Positions 25,904-35,051 are shown, counted from the stretch's first letter. The stretch is DNA of 64,000 nucleotides from Flavobacterium sp. (GCA_023251135.1 JAHEZJ010000008.1:62001-126000); one strand, 5' to 3'. Numbers and translations are program-made. Notes: generated by a model from the letters alone, not told the origin.

Positions 25904-27037
25904 TTACTTAGTCCAGTTAGCCCAACTTGGTAAGTCAGCACCAGCACCAGCACCAACTGCACCAGTTGTAGTTCCTGATAATTTAGGACCAACTAAATTA
26001 GTTATAGAAGCTCCAAAAGTATAGTTTGTGATGGTAAAGTTACCAGCAGCAATGTTTGCAGTTGCACCAGCATCAGTAGACAATTTAGCTAAGTCTGCAG
26101 GCATTCCAGTTGCAACAAATAAGTTTGTGTAAGCTTGTTTTCCACCACCTTCTTTGTAGTTGATTGCTTTTTCGTCTGCTAAGAAAGCAGCATCACCTTT
26201 AACGATAGAGATATTGATGATTTTAGCGTTAGTCATTGGAACAGCTCCACTTGGATCTTTTGCGTTTGTAGATCCTTCAACACCTGCTTTAGTAACACCT
26301 TTAATGTAAACGTTTGTAGCAGTACCTACCCATCCGTCAGCAAAATCTAATGAATCATCATAAGAGTTAATGATTGTAAGGTTAGTAGCGTTTACAGCTC
26401 CACCAAAAAATTCGATTCCATCATCACCACTTTCAAAAGTGTAGATGTCAGATACTACAGTTCCAGAACCTACTCCGAAGAAAGAAACTCCATTGTATTC
26501 TTTTTCAGCAGTATATTTAGAACCTGTGTAAGATATTTTTAAGAAGTTGATATTTCCAGAAGAATCTGCATTATCATTACCTCCGTAGCTTAAACCACCA
26601 ACTTCAGTTGTACCGTTATCTCCAGTGTTTACTTTAGCATTACCAGCAATAATTAAACCACCCCAGTCACTTTGAGCAGGAGTAGCTTTTCCAGATGTCA
26701 TAATAACTGGTTTAGCGGCAGTACCGTTGATGTTAATTTTAGCGTTTCTTTCTACAGCAATATATAAAGATGTAGCTAGTGCAGTAGCAGAACTTTTAAT
26801 TGTAGTTCCAGCAGGAATAACTAAAGTAGCTCCACCTTTAACAACTAAACCTCCAGTTAAAGTGTAAGTTTTAGTTGGGTCTAAAGTTACAGTACCGTCA
26901 TTAATGTTTCCTTGTAAATCGTCAACTTTCAATACAAAAGTACTTGTGTTTTCGTTCTTTTTATTGTTGTCGTCAGAACTACAGCTTGTTAAAGCAAGTC
27001 CTAATATTGCAGCCATTGCAAATAATGATTTTTTCAT
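25904..27037 (-). CDS. Surface lipoprotein with right-handed beta-helix repeats
   Basis: The 377-residue protein has a lipoprotein signal (MKKSLFAMAAILGLALTSCSSDD, Cys 19). The body looks like a right-handed beta-helix: repeated short strands such as GGLVVKGGATLVIPAGTTI, WGGLIIAGNAKV, DGIEFFGGAVNATNLTI and DDSLDFADGWVGTATNVYI. It lies directly upstream of a TonB receptor gene in the same direction, but each has its own terminator and its own promoter with matching three-repeat operators. I infer a ligand-capture partner of the receptor in phosphate-limited cells. The substrate is unknown. Confidence 0.72.
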   Translation of the reverse strand: MKKSLFAMAAILGLALTSCSSDDNNKKNENTSTFVLKVDDLQGNINDGTVTLDPTKTYTLTGGLVVKGGATLVIPAGTTIKSSATALATSLYIAVERNAKININGTAAKPVIMTSGKATPAQSDWGGLIIAGNAKVNTGDNGTTEVGGLSYGGNDNADSSGNINFLKISYTGSKYTAEKEYNGVSFFGVGSGTVVSDIYTFESGDDGIEFFGGAVNATNLTIINSYDDSLDFADGWVGTATNVYIKGVTKAGVEGSTNAKDPSGAVPMTNAKIINISIVKGDAAFLADEKAINYKEGGGKQAYTNLFVATGMPADLAKLSTDAGATANIAAGNFTITNYTFGASITNLVGPKLSGTTTGAVGAGAGADLPSWANWTK

Positions 27038-27080
27038 TGTTGTTGTGTTTTATTGTTTTATTTATTCATGGCAAAGTAAG

Positions 27081-27127
27081 TGAACATATGTTTTTGCTGA
27101 GTTAAGACCGCATTAACAATGTATTAA
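27081..27127 (-). promoter_or_regulatory. Putative PhoB operator and promoter of the lipoprotein gene
   Basis: Read on the minus strand: TTAAT (27127-27123), TTAAT (27116-27112) and TTAAC (27105-27101), an exact 11-bp period. A -7-like TATGTTCA follows at 27088-27081 after 12 bp. An alternative -7 box is TTACTTTG (27079-27072). The same TTGTTAATGnnnTCTTAAC string precedes the porin gene. Confidence 0.55.
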
Positions 27128-27186
27128 GTATAACTGTTAAAAAATAAAACCGCTTAATGTAAAGTTTACATTGGATTATGATGAAT

Positions 27187-27220
27187 AAAAAAAGGTGATT
27201 AGCATTAGCTAATCACCTTT
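27187..27220 (-). terminator. Terminator of the TonB receptor gene
   Basis: AAAGGTGATTAGC (27191-27203), ATTA, GCTAATCACCTTT (27208-27220): 13 perfect pairs. On the minus strand it is followed by a T run. It separates the receptor gene from the lipoprotein gene, so they are not simply one operon. Confidence 0.88.
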
Positions 27221-27245
27221 TGAGTTTTTATGGTTTTACTTTCTT

Positions 27246-30020
27246 TTAGAATGTGTAGCTTAAAGTAAGTCTGAAATCTGAACCTGCTTTGTATGAAACA
27301 GCTGTAATATCACCAATAGATTCTTTTCCTGGTACTTTTCCTTGCTCTTGTACACGTTTGAAAGTCGGATTCAGGATGTTGTTGTAGATAAGACCTAATT
27401 TTAAGTTTTTGGTTAAACTTGCATTAGCGATAAAGTCTAATTTGTTTACAGCTTTGTCAACCAGGTTACCTACTCTTGAAGTTCCAATAACAGCTAATTT
27501 ATCTGAAAAATAAGAATAAGATATTGTTGCGCTGAAATCCTTTCCTTCTCTGTATTCATTTAAAAATGATAAGTTAGCATTTGCTAAAAAATTAGAAGCT
27601 CCTGTTAGTTTACTTTCTGTAAAAGTAAAGTTTGCTCCAAAATCATTTTCGTTGTTTACTTTATCATTGCTTAGGTCTTGGTTTGTGTATAAATAAGATC
27701 CGTTTGCGTCAAAAGTAAGTTTTGTCTTTAAGTTGTTGTCTTTTTCAATTTCAAAAATTTCTTTTTTAAATTCTACCTCAACTCCTGCTACAGTTGCTTT
27801 ATCACCTGTATTTGCATAAGAAATATCATTTGAAGAAGAGTTTAGGAACATTTCATTGATTGGATTTTGAATAATTTTTCCAAAAGCAGTTACAGAGATT
27901 AATTCTGAACTTTTTGGGAAAAATTCCCATCCTAAATCGAAGTTGTAATTTGTTGAAGCATATAATCTTGGGTTCCCTTCGTATGCTTGTGCAACATCTT
28001 CGTAAATAATTGGCACTTTTTCTTTAAACTGAGGAAGTGTATACGTTTTACTTGCAGAGAATTTTAAATTTTGCTTATCTGTCAAGGTGTATTTCGAGAT
28101 TAAACTTGGTAAAATGTTAAACTTTGAATCATTTGAATTATCACCATTTGGAACTGTAGTGGTGATATAGAAAACATTTTGAGTTAATTGCTCTAATCTT
28201 GCTCCCAGTATTACACTTAATCTATCAGTTAAGGAATATTGAACATTTGCAAATGCAGCATTAATATCTAAATTTCCATTGTACAATTGGTTAATTCTGT
28301 TGGAGTAAGCGGAACCCCAATTTGCTTGATTTAAATAGTTGTCTACGTGATGAATATCTTCTTTAGGGAAAGAAACGGTAGTTCTGTTCGGGAAGAATGA
28401 ATATTGTTCCATTTTGTAATCTACATCCTTGAACTTTCCTGAATAACCAACAGTTATTTTTCCTTTGTAGGTATCATCGCTTTTTTTGTTGAAATTATAT
28501 GATAATGCAATATTTGCAGCGATTTCATTTTCCTTTAAGTCCTGAAAAAATCGGTGATTGTTGATGTTAGAGTTGGTGAAAAATGTATAATCTTTAGCAT
28601 TTGGAGCATATACAAAAGAGTTTTGCATACGATCCGGAATTGAACTGTTAGACATACTGTACCCTACTCCCCAGTTTAAATTCCACTGATCGTTGAATTT
28701 ATTTTTTCCTGTTAATTGGTTTACAATTAATTGAGTTCTTTCAAAAGTTCCACGTTTGATAAAACCTGAAATTTGTTGAAGAGCGTCTCCACCACCGTCA
28801 AAATTCTGGTTCGTTCCTTCGTACTCACTGTAATCCTGATCACTTGAATTTAAGAATAAAGAAGTAAAGAAGATTGAGTTTTTATTATTGATTTTATAAT
28901 CAGCAGTACCCATAACAGTTGTAGTAGTGCTATGCTTGTATGACGTTCTGATAAAGTCAGAAAAGATATCTCCGTCAGAAGTAATTCCTCCTCGGCTGTA
29001 TCCTTCTGTGTATTTGTTTTTTGCGCTAAATGAACCAGTAACAAAAGTACCGATTGAACTTTCGTCATTTATAGTAAATCTTTTACCGGCAGATAACGTA
29101 TAGAAAGCATTTAATACATTCTTGTTTTCTTGTCTGTCCCAGCTTGTTGCATAGCTATATGGCTGAAGTGGAGCATTAGGAACGCCAACTTTTTTAAATC
29201 CGGTATAAGTAGGTCCGTCTTGCAAGTAAAAATGATCCTGACCTAATACGTTTGTGTTAGCTCCTGTTCCAATTGAAAAAGTAACGAATGGTTTTCCATT
29301 GAATTTTTTTGCGCTAATATCAATATTTGCTCCTCCGAAATCGGCATAATTTTGAGATTCAAAAGTTTTGCTAATTCCGATATTATCTACAATATTCGTA
29401 GAGAAAATTTCCAACAAAATATTTTTGTTTGCCGGATTGTTTGATGGTAAAGGAAGTCCGTTTAAAGTCGTAACATTATAACGATCTCCTAATCCTCTTA
29501 CGAAAACATTTCCGGAGTCATCCTGTTTAGAAACACCACTTATTTTAGCAACAGCATTTGCAACGTCGTTAACTCCTTTTCTTGAGATTTCCTCTGCTCC
29601 AATAGCAGCTTTAAATGAAACTGCATTTTTTTGATCTAAAAGTAATGCCGATTCTTTTTGCTTGTTTACTGCAGATGATTTTACAACAACATCTTTAAGT
29701 GTAAAATTTCCTGATGAAAGTACCTGATTTACTGTAATAGTTTCATTTGCTTTAACAGTTACTGGCTTTTCTACAGATTCATATCCAACGAAACTAAAAA
29801 TAATGATATAATTTCCCGGATTTACATTAAAGGAATATTTTCCCTCAATGTCAGTGTTCGCGCTCATGTTAGTTCCCTTTAATAAAACATTTGCGAAAGG
29901 TAAAGCTTCATTGTTGGTTTCTTTGTCGGTTAATACACCAGAAATCGTACCTTTGTTTTGTGCGATCGAAATCGTACAGATGAATAATGTGATAAATAGA
30001 AATTTTAAATTGAATTTCAT
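27246..30020 (-). CDS. TonB-dependent outer-membrane receptor
   Basis: The 924-residue receptor starts with a signal peptide (MKFNLKFLFITLFICTISIAQ). A carboxypeptidase-regulatory-like domain follows (GTISGVLTDKETNNEALPFANVLLKG, about 24-105). Then comes the plug (EEISRKGVNDVANAVAKISG, then GNVFVRGLGDRYNVTTLNG) and a long beta-barrel ending DFRLTLSYTF with terminal Phe. It is not a clear SusC type, as no SusD follows. Its promoter carries three 11-bp-spaced repeats like those of the nearby porin gene, and it is divergent from the phoB-type regulator. Uptake of a phosphorus compound is inferred. Confidence 0.9.
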   Translation of the reverse strand: MKFNLKFLFITLFICTISIAQNKGTISGVLTDKETNNEALPFANVLLKGTNMSANTDIEGKYSFNVNPGNYIIIFSFVGYESVEKPVTVKANETITVNQVLSSGNFTLKDVVVKSSAVNKQKESALLLDQKNAVSFKAAIGAEEISRKGVNDVANAVAKISGVSKQDDSGNVFVRGLGDRYNVTTLNGLPLPSNNPANKNILLEIFSTNIVDNIGISKTFESQNYADFGGANIDISAKKFNGKPFVTFSIGTGANTNVLGQDHFYLQDGPTYTGFKKVGVPNAPLQPYSYATSWDRQENKNVLNAFYTLSAGKRFTINDESSIGTFVTGSFSAKNKYTEGYSRGGITSDGDIFSDFIRTSYKHSTTTTVMGTADYKINNKNSIFFTSLFLNSSDQDYSEYEGTNQNFDGGGDALQQISGFIKRGTFERTQLIVNQLTGKNKFNDQWNLNWGVGYSMSNSSIPDRMQNSFVYAPNAKDYTFFTNSNINNHRFFQDLKENEIAANIALSYNFNKKSDDTYKGKITVGYSGKFKDVDYKMEQYSFFPNRTTVSFPKEDIHHVDNYLNQANWGSAYSNRINQLYNGNLDINAAFANVQYSLTDRLSVILGARLEQLTQNVFYITTTVPNGDNSNDSKFNILPSLISKYTLTDKQNLKFSASKTYTLPQFKEKVPIIYEDVAQAYEGNPRLYASTNYNFDLGWEFFPKSSELISVTAFGKIIQNPINEMFLNSSSNDISYANTGDKATVAGVEVEFKKEIFEIEKDNNLKTKLTFDANGSYLYTNQDLSNDKVNNENDFGANFTFTESKLTGASNFLANANLSFLNEYREGKDFSATISYSYFSDKLAVIGTSRVGNLVDKAVNKLDFIANASLTKNLKLGLIYNNILNPTFKRVQEQGKVPGKESIGDITAVSYKAGSDFRLTLSYTF

Positions 30021-30046
30021 TTCAGTGTTGTGTTTAAATTTTTGTG

Positions 30047-30091
30047 CAAAGAAAGAGACGCTGTGTAAAGTTCATGTTAGCCACTTGTTAT
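30047..30091 (-). promoter_or_regulatory. Putative PhoB operator and promoter of the TonB receptor gene
   Basis: Minus strand: ATAAC (30091-30087), CTAAC (30080-30076), TTTAC (30069-30065), period exactly 11 bp. Then 10 bp and a -7 box TTTCTTTG (30054-30047). This geometry, repeats in place of a -33 element and 10 bp from the core box, equals that at the porin gene and recalls the E. coli Pho box. Confidence 0.6.
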
Positions 30092-30128
30092 GTTTTCGTG
30101 TTGTCTAGATTATCAAATTGTTACCAGA

Positions 30129-30179
30129 TTAAATTACCGTTAACCGTAATTTTTAACGGTCGTTTTATTAGTATATTTA
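30129..30179 (+). promoter_or_regulatory. Promoter region of the phoB-type gene
   Basis: A -7 box TATATTTA lies at 30172-30179. Upstream are TTAAA (30129) and TTAAC (30140), 11 bp apart, and an 8-bp inverted repeat ACCGTTAA/TTAACGGT (30137-30160). It may allow autoregulation, but the third repeat is poor and the spacing to the -7 box differs from the other sites. Confidence 0.4.
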
Positions 30180-30250
30180 CCATCTCAAATGAAAATCATC
30201 GAATGTATAATAAAGAAAATTTGATGTAAAAATCTCAATTTTTGCTATTT

Positions 30251-30934
30251 ATGAAAAAAACACAAACCAAGATTTTACTAGTTGACGATGAACCAGATAT
30301 CTTAGAAATCGTTGGCTATAACCTTGCTCAGGAAGGCTACCAGATTGTGACTGCTTCTAACGGAAAAGAAGCAATTGCAAAGGCTCAGAAAGAATTGCCG
30401 GAATTGATTATTATGGATGTAATGATGGCTGAAATGGACGGAATGGAAGCTTGTGAACACATTAGAAAAATTCCCGAATTAAATAATGTTATCATAACAT
30501 TCCTAACGGCAAGAAGTGAGGATTATTCACAAGTAGCTGGTTTTGATGCAGGTGCAGATGATTATATCACTAAACCAATAAAACCGAAATTATTGGTCTC
30601 CAAAGTAAAGGCGCTGTTAAGAAGGTTAAAAGAACAAGAAGTTGTAAGTGACACCTTAAATGTGGGCGGGATCGAGATCAATCGCGAAGAATATAAAATC
30701 ATCAAAGGAAACGTAGAGATTGCCTTACCAAGAAAAGAATTCGAATTGTTTTACTTATTGGCCTCAAAACCGGGAAAAGTTTTCAAAAGAGACGAAATTC
30801 TGGATAAAGTATGGGGGAACGAGGTTGTAGTAGGAGGTAGAACCATTGATGTTCATATTCGAAAACTTCGTGAGAAAATAGGAGAAGACCTTTTTAAAAC
30901 TATAAAAGGAGTAGGCTATAAATTTGAAGTTTAG
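30251..30934 (+). CDS. phoB: PhoB/OmpR-type response regulator
   Basis: The 227-residue protein has a receiver domain (about 7-120) with acidic pocket D12-D13, phospho-acceptor D56 in ELIIMDVMM, a conserved Thr region (ITFLTARSED) and Lys in DYITKPIKP. A C-terminal winged helix follows (about 135-225: LPRKEFELFYLLASKPGKVFKRDEIL, DVHIRKLREKIG). The ATG at 30251 is preferred to an upstream TTG. The PhoB name is supported by the kinase and phosphate-type porin downstream, but OmpR-family members are hard to separate by sequence alone. Confidence 0.8.
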   Translation: MKKTQTKILLVDDEPDILEIVGYNLAQEGYQIVTASNGKEAIAKAQKELPELIIMDVMMAEMDGMEACEHIRKIPELNNVIITFLTARSEDYSQVAGFDAGADDYITKPIKPKLLVSKVKALLRRLKEQEVVSDTLNVGGIEINREEYKIIKGNVEIALPRKEFELFYLLASKPGKVFKRDEILDKVWGNEVVVGGRTIDVHIRKLREKIGEDLFKTIKGVGYKFEV

Positions 30935-31032
30935 ATTTTTAAGCTGCTGAGGTTCTTAGAGGTTAAGTTGCTAAGAATTTTAGTTAAGAATTTAAAATCA
31001 TTCCAGTTACTTTAAAAGTATTCAATACATTT

Positions 31033-31085
31033 AAACCATATAAGAATTGAAGTTTGTGCAATCTTCATTTTCTTATATGGTTTTT
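31033..31085 (+). terminator. Strong hairpin between the regulator and kinase genes
   Basis: AAACCATATAAGAA (31033-31046) pairs with TTCTTATATGGTTT (31070-31083), 14 perfect pairs. An inner GAAG/CTTC stem is also present, and five Ts follow from 31081. It would reduce or stop read-through from the response regulator gene into the kinase gene. Confidence 0.65.
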
Positions 31086-31175
31086 GAGTTATTCCTTTTT
31101 TGCTTTTGCTCAAAAGAATAGCGCTCAAAAACAAAACTTAATTTTCTTAATCTCTTAATGGTTCAATAATTTCAA

Positions 31176-32255
31176 ATGAAAATTAATTTTAAAAAAACAT
31201 ACAAGTTTGCTGTAAAGTCAGCATTATATATAAGTCTTTTTGCGACAGGGTTTGTACTGATACTACTGTCTTTATTTTATAAAAACCAATTGAAGCATCA
31301 GGTTGCCTTTGGAATAATTTTTATAATATCAATTTACGCTTTTTCGTTCCTGGTTTTGCAATACCGTGTAGAACGTTTTATTTATCGAAGAGTTAAGAAA
31401 ATATACGATGAGGTTTCATTATTAGAATCCACCACATTGATCAATCAGCCAATCACTACAGATATGGAAACACTTTCACGTGAGGTGAAAAAGTTTGCAA
31501 CAGATAAAAAGCTGGAAATTGAAATGCTGGAAATCAGGGAACAATACCGACGTGAGTTTCTGGGTAACGTATCGCACGAGTTGAAAACGCCTTTGTTTAC
31601 CGTTCAGGGATATGTTTCGACTTTGCTGGATGGTGCGATGGAAGATAAAAATATTCGAAAAAAATATTTAAAACGTGCTGAAAAAGGAGTGGAGCGATTG
31701 ATTTATATCGTTGAGGATCTGGATATGATTACAAAGTTAGAATCCGGAGATCTGGATTTAATCATGACTGATTTTGATATTGTAGAGCTGATTCAGAATG
31801 TCTTTGATTTGCTGGAAATGAAAGCCGACAAGAAGAAAATCAAATTGGCTTTTGAAAGCAAGAACATTAAATCGGTAATTATTCGCGGAGACAAGGACAG
31901 AATTCAGCAGGTTTTAGAAAACCTGATCGTAAACTCTATTAAGTATGGTAAAGAGGGCGGTTTAACTGAAGTAGGAGTGGTTAATCTGACCAAGAAAAAA
32001 GTCTTAATCCGTATCAGTGATAACGGAGAAGGGGTTGAAAAACAAAATATCCCAAGGCTTTTTGAACGTTTTTACAGAGTGGATAAAAGCGGAACCCGTT
32101 CAGAAGGTGGTTCAGGCTTAGGGCTGGCCATTGTAAAACATATTATTGAAGCACATAAAGAGAAAGTATATGTAGAAAGTGAGTTCGGAATTGGTTCTGA
32201 ATTTTCTTTTACGCTTGAAAAAGCAAATAAAACAATAAAAGCTGAAGTTAAATAA
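31176..32255 (+). CDS. phoR: PhoR-type sensor histidine kinase
   Basis: The 359-residue membrane kinase has two transmembrane helices (about 12-34 and 43-62) with almost no periplasmic loop between them. A linker leads to the dimerisation domain with phospho-acceptor H134 in FLGNVSHELKTPLF. ATP-binding motifs follow: VLENLIVNSIKYG (N box), ISDNGEGV, FERFYRVD and GGSGLGLAIVKHI. No PAS domain is apparent. Like E. coli PhoR it lacks a large sensor domain, which fits sensing through a transporter complex. It sits 240 bp downstream of the regulator. Confidence 0.82.
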   Translation: MKINFKKTYKFAVKSALYISLFATGFVLILLSLFYKNQLKHQVAFGIIFIISIYAFSFLVLQYRVERFIYRRVKKIYDEVSLLESTTLINQPITTDMETLSREVKKFATDKKLEIEMLEIREQYRREFLGNVSHELKTPLFTVQGYVSTLLDGAMEDKNIRKKYLKRAEKGVERLIYIVEDLDMITKLESGDLDLIMTDFDIVELIQNVFDLLEMKADKKKIKLAFESKNIKSVIIRGDKDRIQQVLENLIVNSIKYGKEGGLTEVGVVNLTKKKVLIRISDNGEGVEKQNIPRLFERFYRVDKSGTRSEGGSGLGLAIVKHIIEAHKEKVYVESEFGIGSEFSFTLEKANKTIKAEVK

Positions 32256-32349
32256 TTGTAAGCTTGTTTGGGCGAAGTACTGTGAAGTATAGCGTTTTAA
32301 CACTAATTCAATTTACATAACTATTTAGCAACAATTCCTTTTTATTATG

Positions 32350-32394
32350 GTAACACCTTGTTAATGATATCTTAACATAGGTGGTGGATCTTTG
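32350..32394 (+). promoter_or_regulatory. Putative PhoB operator and promoter of the porin gene
   Basis: GTAAC (32350), TTAAT (32361) and TTAAC (32372) recur with an 11-bp period. Then 10 bp and a -7 box GATCTTTG (32387-32394). The last two repeats also form the inverted pair TGTTAA/TTAACA. The -7 box fixes the porin start at 32429, because a longer frame would begin at 32381 inside the promoter. Confidence 0.62.
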
Positions 32395-32428
32395 CATTCG
32401 AAAAATAAGGCATAAGAAAATAGAAAGA

Positions 32429-33739
32429 ATGAAAATAAAGCTAATAGCAGTTTTTTTGCTAATTACTTGTGTGTCAACTGCACAGGACTTAAAGAAAGAA
32501 GATGTAAAAAAAGAAGTAATTCGTCTTCTTGATTCAATCAACAAAGCAAAGTTACCGGATACGGAATCGGAATCCGGGAATAGTGATGATGAAAAGGATA
32601 AGGACCGTTGGTACGACAAGATTTCTTTAAGAGGTTATGCACAGATACGATACAACGGTTTGTTTTCTACAAACGATAAAGTATCGTGTGACCAATGTGA
32701 CAGGTCCTGGGGAACAACTTCTACAGCCCCGGGTGCAAAAGCAAACAATGGTTTATTTATCAGACGTGCACGTTTAGTGTTTTCTGGTCAGGTTCATCCC
32801 AATGTATATTTCTATTTTCAACCTGATTTTGCGAGTTCTCCGGTTACAGGAGTTCAGAATTTTGTTCAGGTTCGGGATTTGTATTTTGACCTTTCTTTTG
32901 ATAAGAAGAGAGAGTACAGATTACGTGTCGGGCAGAGTAAAATACCATACGGTTTCGAGAATATGCAGTCAAGCGGACAGCGTTTAACTTTAGATCGAAA
33001 CGATGCGTTGAACAGTGCCATATTAAACGAGCGTGATTTAGGAATGTTCTTTTACTGGGCACCGGCCGAAATCAGAGAGCGTTTTGAAATGTTGGTAAAA
33101 GACGGTTATAAAGGATCAGGTGATTATGGTGTTTTCGCTTTTGGAGTTTACAATGGTCAAATTGCGAATAGATTAGATGGAAACAGAGATTTGAATGTGG
33201 TGACAAGAGTAACGTACCCATTTGTAATTGGAAGTCAGATTATCGAACCCGGAATTCAGGCTTATGCCGGAAAATGGGCTTTTTCAGGTGAAATTTCACC
33301 AGGAGTTAAAGTGAACAATTCACAGCACGTAAAAGATCAAAGGGTAGGAGCAACATTTGTACTATATCCAAGACCTTTTGGAATCCAGGCCGAGTACAAT
33401 GTAGGTAAAGGACCAAGATACAATTCAGTAACTAACGCAGTCGATGAAACCGATTTAAACGGAGGTTATGTATTGTTTAGCTACAAATTGGACGTTAAAA
33501 AACAGCATATTTATCCTTTCGCCAAATTTCAATATTACGACGGAGGAAAAAAATACGAGAAGGACGCCAGAAGTTATGTCGTTAGAGATTATGAATTTGG
33601 TATAGAATGGCAGCCTCTAAAAGCCTTTGAACTTACTGCCGAATATGTGATTGCTGACAGAACTTTCCAGGACAGTGCACTTCCAATCAACAGGCAGCAA
33701 GGAAATTTATTGCGTTTACAGGCGCAGTTTAACTTCTAG
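32429..33739 (+). CDS. Phosphate-selective porin O/P-family protein
   Basis: The 436-residue protein starts MKIKLIAVFLLITCVSTAQ (signal peptide). A short charged coil-like region follows (KKEDVKKEVIRLLDSINKAK). The barrel then begins with LRGYAQIRYNGLF, FIRRARLVFSGQVHPNVYFYFQPDF and YRLRVGQSKIPYGFENMQSS, all typical of the Porin_O_P family. It ends LRLQAQFNF with terminal Phe. OprO/OprP porins take up (poly)phosphate, and the promoter has the putative PhoB repeats. It overlaps the convergent glycosyltransferase gene by 4 bp. Confidence 0.85.
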   Translation: MKIKLIAVFLLITCVSTAQDLKKEDVKKEVIRLLDSINKAKLPDTESESGNSDDEKDKDRWYDKISLRGYAQIRYNGLFSTNDKVSCDQCDRSWGTTSTAPGAKANNGLFIRRARLVFSGQVHPNVYFYFQPDFASSPVTGVQNFVQVRDLYFDLSFDKKREYRLRVGQSKIPYGFENMQSSGQRLTLDRNDALNSAILNERDLGMFFYWAPAEIRERFEMLVKDGYKGSGDYGVFAFGVYNGQIANRLDGNRDLNVVTRVTYPFVIGSQIIEPGIQAYAGKWAFSGEISPGVKVNNSQHVKDQRVGATFVLYPRPFGIQAEYNVGKGPRYNSVTNAVDETDLNGGYVLFSYKLDVKKQHIYPFAKFQYYDGGKKYEKDARSYVVRDYEFGIEWQPLKAFELTAEYVIADRTFQDSALPINRQQGNLLRLQAQFNF

Positions 33740-34812
33740 ATTTCATCCTCAAAAACGGTAAACAAAGAATCCCAGTCTATAGTATCGTTAAATTGAGTCA
33801 AACCTTTAAACGACTTTACTTTTGAAAGATCTTCAATGGTAAAGTCGTCTTGCATTGCATAGGGTACCAAATTTTCTTTCTGAAGTTTTATCGCCAGATA
33901 TTCCTGTTCGTATTGCCCCGGAGTTGGAATAAAAAAGGCTTTCTTGCCTAATTTAGCCAGATCCATAACAGTGGTGTAACCCGAACGGCATAACACAAAT
34001 TCACTTTCGTTAAAAGTCTGCTCCAGCTGTTTAGAGTTCATGAAATTGTAATAGGTCACATTTCCGGCCTGCCATTTGTTTTGCGTCTTCTCAACGATGC
34101 CTTGTACAAACACCACTTTGCCTTTATAATTGGCGACTTCTTTCTGTAATTTTTCATCCAAAAAAGTACGCTGAGGTTCAGGTCCCGACAGGATGATCAT
34201 CAAATCGTATACTTTTGGAGTATCCTTTTTGCGCATTCTGCTTAATGGCCCAATATATTTTAACTTCAGGTCATCTGTTTTCAGGTGGCCTAACTCACCG
34301 GTTAGATTAACAGCATCATTAGTGTCCGGCACCCAGCATTCGGTATATTTTTTTATAATATGCTGATGGCATTTACTGGTAAACCAGGTCGTGTTTCCGG
34401 TCATGACATTCAGCTGATGTGTCATAAAAACAGAGGGAACTTTTTTACTAAAAACACCTAGTCGGTTATCCGAGATAATTCCGTCGATTCCATGTTTTTT
34501 GATCCAGCTTTTTACTATTTTTTTCTCATCAAGAATAGCCACAATCATTTTTGGCAGGTTTTTAATCAGCTTCCATTTGAAGTTTTTGGCATTCTTGGCA
34601 TATTCGATATGGTAAGACGGCAATTCAAGGGTTTGAATGTATGGGAATTCCTTTCGCAGCAATGCCAGTGCAATACCGTCAGAAGCGATTATAGGAATAT
34701 AATTGTTTTCTTGAAGCGCTTTTATAATGGGGATACATCTTGTAGCATGGCCCAATCCCCAGTTTAGTGGAGCAACTAAAATTGTTTTGTTCGCTGAATA
34801 ATCAATGCTCAT
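33736..34812 (-). CDS. MurG-like (GT28-type) glycosyltransferase
   Basis: The 358-residue protein has the N-terminal pattern ILVAPLNWGLGHATRCIPII, and a C-terminal donor-binding region near SEFVLCRSGYTTVMDLAKLGKKAFFIPTPGQYEQEYLA. This is the GT-B fold pattern shared by MurG and related UDP-sugar transferases. True MurG is not implied. The acceptor could be a lipid or surface glycan. It stands alone, and its 3' end overlaps the porin gene by 4 bp. Confidence 0.75.
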   Translation of the reverse strand: MSIDYSANKTILVAPLNWGLGHATRCIPIIKALQENNYIPIIASDGIALALLRKEFPYIQTLELPSYHIEYAKNAKNFKWKLIKNLPKMIVAILDEKKIVKSWIKKHGIDGIISDNRLGVFSKKVPSVFMTHQLNVMTGNTTWFTSKCHQHIIKKYTECWVPDTNDAVNLTGELGHLKTDDLKLKYIGPLSRMRKKDTPKVYDLMIILSGPEPQRTFLDEKLQKEVANYKGKVVFVQGIVEKTQNKWQAGNVTYYNFMNSKQLEQTFNESEFVLCRSGYTTVMDLAKLGKKAFFIPTPGQYEQEYLAIKLQKENLVPYAMQDDFTIEDLSKVKSFKGLTQFNDTIDWDSLFTVFEDEI

Positions 34813-34997
34813 GGTGTAACGCTTTTTAAAAACGAAGATAAAGAAATATGCTTTTTATGATATTTCACACGTATTACTAAATTATTAACTCTATAAGGCC
34901 GTTCAACCCATATAATTCGCTGCTTAGGTTATGGAATTAGTGGTGTTTGGAAGGAAAAGTTACTTGTATGTTAACGAATATTTGGTTTCGCAATAGA

Positions 34998-35030
34998 CAA
35001 AAAAAAGGAGTTACTGTAAGTAACCCCTTT
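34998..35030 (-). terminator. Terminator of the Lys/Ala-rich protein gene
   Basis: AAAGGAGTTACT (35004-35015) and AGTAACCCCTTT (35019-35030) form a stem with one mismatch, followed on the minus strand by a T run. It lies 22 bp after the stop codon. The rest of the gap to 34812 shows nothing recognisable. Confidence 0.8.
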
Positions 35031-35051
35031 CAGATGCTGGTAAAATGAACT

